Shown in pieces: positions 60,230 through 64,000 of a DNA stretch of 64,000 nt (the first letter of the stretch is position 1; each line of letters opens with the position of its first letter). The stretch is from Boudabousia tangfeifanii. GTDB taxonomy: Bacteria; Actinomycetota; Actinomycetes; Actinomycetales; Actinomycetaceae. The stretch spans positions 744,001 through 808,000 of the forward strand of contig NZ_CP017812.1 in the NCBI RefSeq assembly GCF_001856685.1. Reading direction: 5' to 3'. A program made the position numbers and the translations under genes. Below the pieces are notes generated by a model. The model was not told the DNA's origin, searched no databases, and saw only the letters and a list, made by a program, of their open reading frames with translations.

Positions 60230-62155
60230 ATGAGTATTCGTTCTGATCTTCGTAACGTGGCTATTGTGGCTCACGTCGATCACGGTAAAACCACTTTGGT
60301 TGACGCTATGCTTTGGCAATCAGGGGTTTTCGACGAACGGGCCACAGTTGAAAAAACTGGCGAACGGGTCATGGACTCCGGAGATCTTGAACGTGAAAAA
60401 GGCATCACGATTCTTGCTAAGAACACTGCAGTACACTACCGAGGTCCAGCAGCTCAGAAACTTGGCTTGACTGACGGGGTCACAATTAACGTGATTGATA
60501 CCCCTGGTCACGCTGACTTCGGTGGAGAAGTTGAGCGTGGTCTCTCAATGGTTGATGGTGTAGTTCTGTTAGTGGATGCATCAGAAGGTCCACTACCTCA
60601 AACTCGTTTTGTGCTTCGTAAAGCGCTAAGTGCCGGTTTACCGGTAGTCGTGGTGGTTAATAAGGTCGATCGTCCCGACTCTCGTATTTCCGAAGTAGTA
60701 AGTGAAACGACAGATTTGCTATTGGCCCTAGCTCAAGATCTTGATGATGATGGGGTAGAGGTCGATCTTGATGCATTGCTCGACGTTCCAGTTATTTATG
60801 CCTCAGCTAAGTCCGGTAAATCATCTAGAACTCAACCAGCTGATGGTGAACTACCCGACGGTGACCTAGAGCCACTTTTCGAAACTATCCTAGAGCGCAT
60901 TCCTGGACCGTCGTATGATCCGGAAGCGCCTTTACAGGCTCACGTAACCAACTTGGATGCGTCACCTTTTCTAGGTCGATTGGCCCTCCTACGTATTCAC
61001 AATGGAACTTTGCAGAAGGGACAAACTGTCGCTTGGGCAAAGCATGATGGCACCATGTCTAATGTGAAGATTTCGGAACTACTCCGGACTGAAGGTCTGG
61101 AGCGTATGCCGGCACAAAGCGCGACGGCCGGCGATATTGTGGCCGTTGCTGGTATTGAAAATATTACTATCGGGGAATCGTTAGTTGATGTTAACGATCC
61201 ACGTCCGCTTCCGCTGATTACTGTTGATGATCCCGCTATTTCGATGACGATTGGTATTAACACCTCGCCGCTTGCCGGTCGGGTTAAGGGAGCCAAGGTT
61301 ACTGCTCGCCAGGTCAAGGATCGTCTTGATCGGGAATTGATTGGTAACGTCTCTTTGAAAGTATTGCCGACCCCACGTCCTGACGCATGGGAAGTTCAAG
61401 GGCGTGGTGAACTCGCCCTCGCAATCTTAGTTGAACAGATGCGACGTGAAGGTTTTGAACTAACTGTGGGCAAGCCACAAGTAGTTACCAAAGAAATCGA
61501 CGGGGTACGTCATGAGCCGATGGAACGCATGACCATTGACATCCCTGAAGAGCACCTAGGCGTCGTTACTCAGCTACTTGCCGCTCGAAAAGGACGGATG
61601 GAAACCATGGCAAATCACGGCACCGGTTGGATTCGTCTTGAATTTACCGTACCGGCTCGTGGCCTAATCGGTTTCCGTACTGCATTCTTAACCGAAACAC
61701 GTGGTACCGGTATCGCGTCCTCGATTCAGGCTGGATATGAACCTTGGTGCGGTCCGATTGAGCGTCGTCTTACAGGATCTTTGGTTTCTGATCGTGCTGG
61801 TCAAGCCACTCCTTATGCTATGACTCAGTTGCAAGAACGTGGTTCTTTCATTATTGAACCAGGCTCTGAAGTTTACGAAGGGCAAGTCGTAGGCGAGAAC
61901 CCTCGCGGCGAAGATATGGATGTCAATATCTGTCGTGAAAAGAAGCAGACGAATATGCGCTCTGCAACTGCGGAACAGTTTGAAAACTTGATTCCTCCGC
62001 GAAAACTAACTTTGGAAGAATCTCTAGAGTTTGCTGCTGAAGACGAATGTGTTGAAGTAACTCCAGAATCGGTAAGAATCCGAAAGGTTGTGCTCTCGAC
62101 TCAAGATCGTTTCAAGATCGCTGCCAAGGAACGCCGAGCAAACAAAGCCCAGTAG
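60230..62155 (+). CDS. typA: Translational GTPase TypA/BipA
   Basis: A protein of about 641 residues. G-domain motifs are AHVDHGKTTL (G1), REKGITI (G2), DTPGHADFGGEVERGL (G3), NKVDRP (G4) and SAKSG (G5). EF-G-like domains II, III and V follow, then the BipA-specific C-terminal domain (GLIGFRTAFLTETRGTGI, GPIERRLTGSLVS, PRKLTLEESLEFAAEDECVEVTPESVRIRK). BipA binds the ribosome and supports 50S assembly under stress and cold. ATG 60230 (MSIRSDLRNVAIVAHVDHGK) matches family N-termini; an in-frame ATG at 60212 is an alternative. Confidence 0.95.
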   Translation: MSIRSDLRNVAIVAHVDHGKTTLVDAMLWQSGVFDERATVEKTGERVMDSGDLEREKGITILAKNTAVHYRGPAAQKLGLTDGVTINVIDTPGHADFGGEVERGLSMVDGVVLLVDASEGPLPQTRFVLRKALSAGLPVVVVVNKVDRPDSRISEVVSETTDLLLALAQDLDDDGVEVDLDALLDVPVIYASAKSGKSSRTQPADGELPDGDLEPLFETILERIPGPSYDPEAPLQAHVTNLDASPFLGRLALLRIHNGTLQKGQTVAWAKHDGTMSNVKISELLRTEGLERMPAQSATAGDIVAVAGIENITIGESLVDVNDPRPLPLITVDDPAISMTIGINTSPLAGRVKGAKVTARQVKDRLDRELIGNVSLKVLPTPRPDAWEVQGRGELALAILVEQMRREGFELTVGKPQVVTKEIDGVRHEPMERMTIDIPEEHLGVVTQLLAARKGRMETMANHGTGWIRLEFTVPARGLIGFRTAFLTETRGTGIASSIQAGYEPWCGPIERRLTGSLVSDRAGQATPYAMTQLQERGSFIIEPGSEVYEGQVVGENPRGEDMDVNICREKKQTNMRSATAEQFENLIPPRKLTLEESLEFAAEDECVEVTPESVRIRKVVLSTQDRFKIAAKERRANKAQ

Positions 62156-62200
62156 ACATTTGCGATCATTCACTTAAGGAGAACTGGAGGAAATCGCTCT

Positions 62201-64000
62201 ATGCCAAAAGATTCCCCTAAAGGGACAAGCACTAGCAATAAGAACACCAGTATTCAGGGGACTGACAAACAGTCGAAAGAAGCCAGATCTGGCTGGAGTA
62301 GACTCGTCCTGCCTATTGGAATTGTGTCGATTTGTGCGCTTTCTTATTTAGGAGTGGCTTGGGCGGTTTCCGACAAGATTCCTGCTGGGATTTCTGTTTT
62401 TGGTCTCTCATTGGGCAATGAGAAGGCAGATGATGCGATTGCTCAGTTGGAGGCAAAGGCGCAAGAACGTGAACAACAGGAAATTACTGTTACCGCAGGT
62501 GAAAAAGAAGCAAAAACTACTGCGCAAAAGTTGGGGATTTCGATTGATGCTCGTGAGACCTTAGCTGAATTGACTGGTTTTTCTCTAAATCCCCGTCGAA
62601 TTTGGCAGCATTTTGCTAACCATCCCGTGGCAGAGTTGGCAGTGAAAACTGACCAAGAAAAACAAAATGCTGAGTTAAAAAATATTGCAAACGCGCTAAA
62701 TACAGACGTAGAGAATGCAAACCTCAGTTTTGCTCAAACTGAAGTAAATGTGTCACCTGCGGTTTCTGGAATTCAAGTTGACGAAGCTAAGACATTTCAA
62801 AAGATCCTAGTAGCTTGGCAACAAGATGAACTGACCGTAGCAGCAGATTATTCGGAAGTCGGGCCGAAGATTACTACCGAGCAGGCTGAGGATGAAAAAA
62901 ATAAATTGGCCCAACCCATCGTTGCTGGAAATGTTCAGCTAAAACTACCTGAAGGCACTTTAGAGGTAGAGCCTACTTTAATCACAGCGAACACTACTTT
63001 CGATAACTCCGGTGACAAGTTGGTTATGAACACCAATTGGGAAGAAATAGCAAAGACTCTTCGTCAATCACATCAAAATCTATTGCCAGAGCCAGTTTCT
63101 GCAAGTTTCGCTTTTGACGGCGGCGTGCCTAAGGTAGTGCCGGGCAAAGTGGGAAAAACTATTATTCCCCAAGAACTGCAAAAATCAATGGAAACAGCTT
63201 GGCTCAGTGCAAACCGACAAGCTGATTTGACAGTGACTGAACAAACTCCAGAATTTGATGACCAGGCTGCTAGTGGAATGGGAGTGAAAGAAGTAGTAGG
63301 GGAGTTCACTACCCCGTACTATTCTGAACCTGGAAGAGACCAGAACCTACGCCGTGGGATGACGCAGATTACTGGAAAGCTGATCAAACCGGGAGAAACC
63401 TTTTCGCTAGAAAAAGCGCTTGGAGATATTTCTGAAGCTAACGGTTACGCCAATGCTGGGGTTATTTCCGATGGTATGCACATTGATGCCATGGGCGGTG
63501 GGTTGTCTCAAGTTTGTGTAACTACGCTCAATGCGGCATTTTTTGCTGGTCTAGATATCGTTGAACATAAGCCTCATTCTAAGTACTTCCGTCGTTATCC
63601 AGCGGGTCGTGAATGTACCCTTTGGACGGGAACTCACGATTTGAAGGTGAAAAATAATACTCCCCACGGGGTAGTTTTATGGGGGCAGGCTGAGGGCGGA
63701 AAAATGACCGTGAAGGCTTGGTCTACCAAGTACTGGGAGGTTAAAGAATCTACCAGTGATCATCGAAATATTGTGAAACCGAAGACAGAATATCGGCTAG
63801 ATAGAAATTGCGAACCATCTGGAGCTGGTAATGCTGGTTTCACAGTAAGAGTTACTCGTGAGATTACCCATGATGGTAAGCCTGGGGAACCAATCGATTG
63901 GACTTGGACGTACCAGCCTGATAATCGAATTGTTTGTGGACCAAGGCCAAAACCGAAGCCAAAAAAGAAACAGACTGTGAATAAAGAAAAGTCGGCGCAA
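62201..64000 (+). CDS. VanW family protein, truncated by the window edge
   Basis: An open frame of 600 codons with no stop before the window ends. A short cytoplasmic N-terminus and one membrane helix (about 34-56) lead into a large extracytoplasmic part with putative peptidoglycan-binding modules. A VanW domain follows from about residue 365 (EFTTPYYSEPGRDQNLRRGM, KLIKPGETFSLEKALG, GGGLSQVCVTTLNAAFFAGL, HSKYFRRYPAGREC). The visible C-terminus is rich in Pro and Lys (PRPKPKPKKKQ). GGAGG lies ten bases before the ATG. VanW domains occur in some vancomycin-resistance clusters and in many cell-wall proteins without proven resistance roles; a wall-related function is the safest reading. Confidence 0.85.
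   Translation, partial: MPKDSPKGTSTSNKNTSIQGTDKQSKEARSGWSRLVLPIGIVSICALSYLGVAWAVSDKIPAGISVFGLSLGNEKADDAIAQLEAKAQEREQQEITVTAGEKEAKTTAQKLGISIDARETLAELTGFSLNPRRIWQHFANHPVAELAVKTDQEKQNAELKNIANALNTDVENANLSFAQTEVNVSPAVSGIQVDEAKTFQKILVAWQQDELTVAADYSEVGPKITTEQAEDEKNKLAQPIVAGNVQLKLPEGTLEVEPTLITANTTFDNSGDKLVMNTNWEEIAKTLRQSHQNLLPEPVSASFAFDGGVPKVVPGKVGKTIIPQELQKSMETAWLSANRQADLTVTEQTPEFDDQAASGMGVKEVVGEFTTPYYSEPGRDQNLRRGMTQITGKLIKPGETFSLEKALGDISEANGYANAGVISDGMHIDAMGGGLSQVCVTTLNAAFFAGLDIVEHKPHSKYFRRYPAGRECTLWTGTHDLKVKNNTPHGVVLWGQAEGGKMTVKAWSTKYWEVKESTSDHRNIVKPKTEYRLDRNCEPSGAGNAGFTVRVTREITHDGKPGEPIDWTWTYQPDNRIVCGPRPKPKPKKKQTVNKEKSAQ

Overview
The window is a gene-dense stretch (64 kb, about 90% coding) of a bacterial chromosome, most likely from a low-GC member of the Actinomycetota, probably Actinomycetaceae. 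The clues are actinobacterial gene pairings (fumarylacetoacetate-hydrolase-family gene upstream of gltX; murA-plsC-gpsA-ddl; tig-clpP1-clpP2...clpX), an actinobacterial-type cysteine-free ribosomal protein L32, a DasR-type regulator with a recognisable operator, a sortase substrate with a LAXTG-like signal (LANTG), and start codons lying exactly six bases after a TANNNT -10 box, as in leaderless actinobacterial mRNAs. The genus is an inference. No phage, insertion sequence, CRISPR array, rRNA or plasmid functions were seen.

Layout. 0.2-9.6 kb: AspT/YidE-type transporter, branched-chain aminotransferase, Ski2-like helicase, two tandem alanine/glycine:Na+ symporters, FAH-family enzyme. 9.6-19.2 kb: gltX, tRNA-Gln and tRNA-Glu, a cell-envelope block (murA, two plsC-like acyltransferases, gpsA, ddl), a small membrane protein, an ATP-grasp enzyme of unknown role, tRNA-His, orn, tRNA-Arg. 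19.3-22.2 kb: a wall-anchored surface protein carrying 17 near-identical 30-bp repeats, followed at once by a single-stranded-DNA-binding protein gene. 22.3-32.9 kb: ettA, acyl-CoA thioesterase, malQ, a PTS cluster (EIIA, two EIIB, DasR-like GntR regulator, no EIIC), M13 peptidase, rpiB, YigZ-family protein and rpmF. 33-38 kb: acyltransferase-3/SGNH membrane protein, tRNA-Pro, tRNA-Gly, arginase, DyP peroxidase and a small membrane protein. 38.1-49.1 kb: trigger factor with a Lys/Ala tail of three 35-residue repeats, clpP1, clpP2, then xylA-xylB and a MalY/PatB-like lyase sitting between clpP2 and clpX, then chorismate mutase, PfkB kinase and M18 aminopeptidase. 49.1-52 kb: hexose-6-phosphate mutarotase-like protein and a MetPS-like transporter whose leader holds a short ORF and an intrinsic terminator. 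52-60 kb: a complete peptide ABC transporter (oppB, oppC, fused oppDF and two lipoprotein binding proteins). 60.2-64 kb: typA/bipA and a VanW-family protein that runs off the right edge.

Functional picture. The region combines peptidoglycan and phospholipid precursor synthesis, peptide and amino-acid import with intracellular peptidases (Opp, MetPS, AgcS, M13, M18), sugar use (GlcNAc-type PTS parts, xylose, maltodextrin, PfkB sugar kinase) and protein quality control (trigger factor, ClpP1P2, ClpX). This fits a host-associated, peptide- and amino-sugar-using organism.

Most interesting: (1) the metP leader, with a -10 box, a leaderless 14-codon ORF, alternative hairpins and a terminator before the transporter; (2) a DasR-type operator, 15 of 16 bases matching the Streptomyces consensus, in front of the EIIB-EIIA operon; (3) the histone-like repeat tail on trigger factor; (4) the 30-bp tandem repeat in the surface protein. 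Three genes too short or incomplete for simple ORF calling were read directly: rpmF, the metS-like gene and the truncated vanW-like gene.
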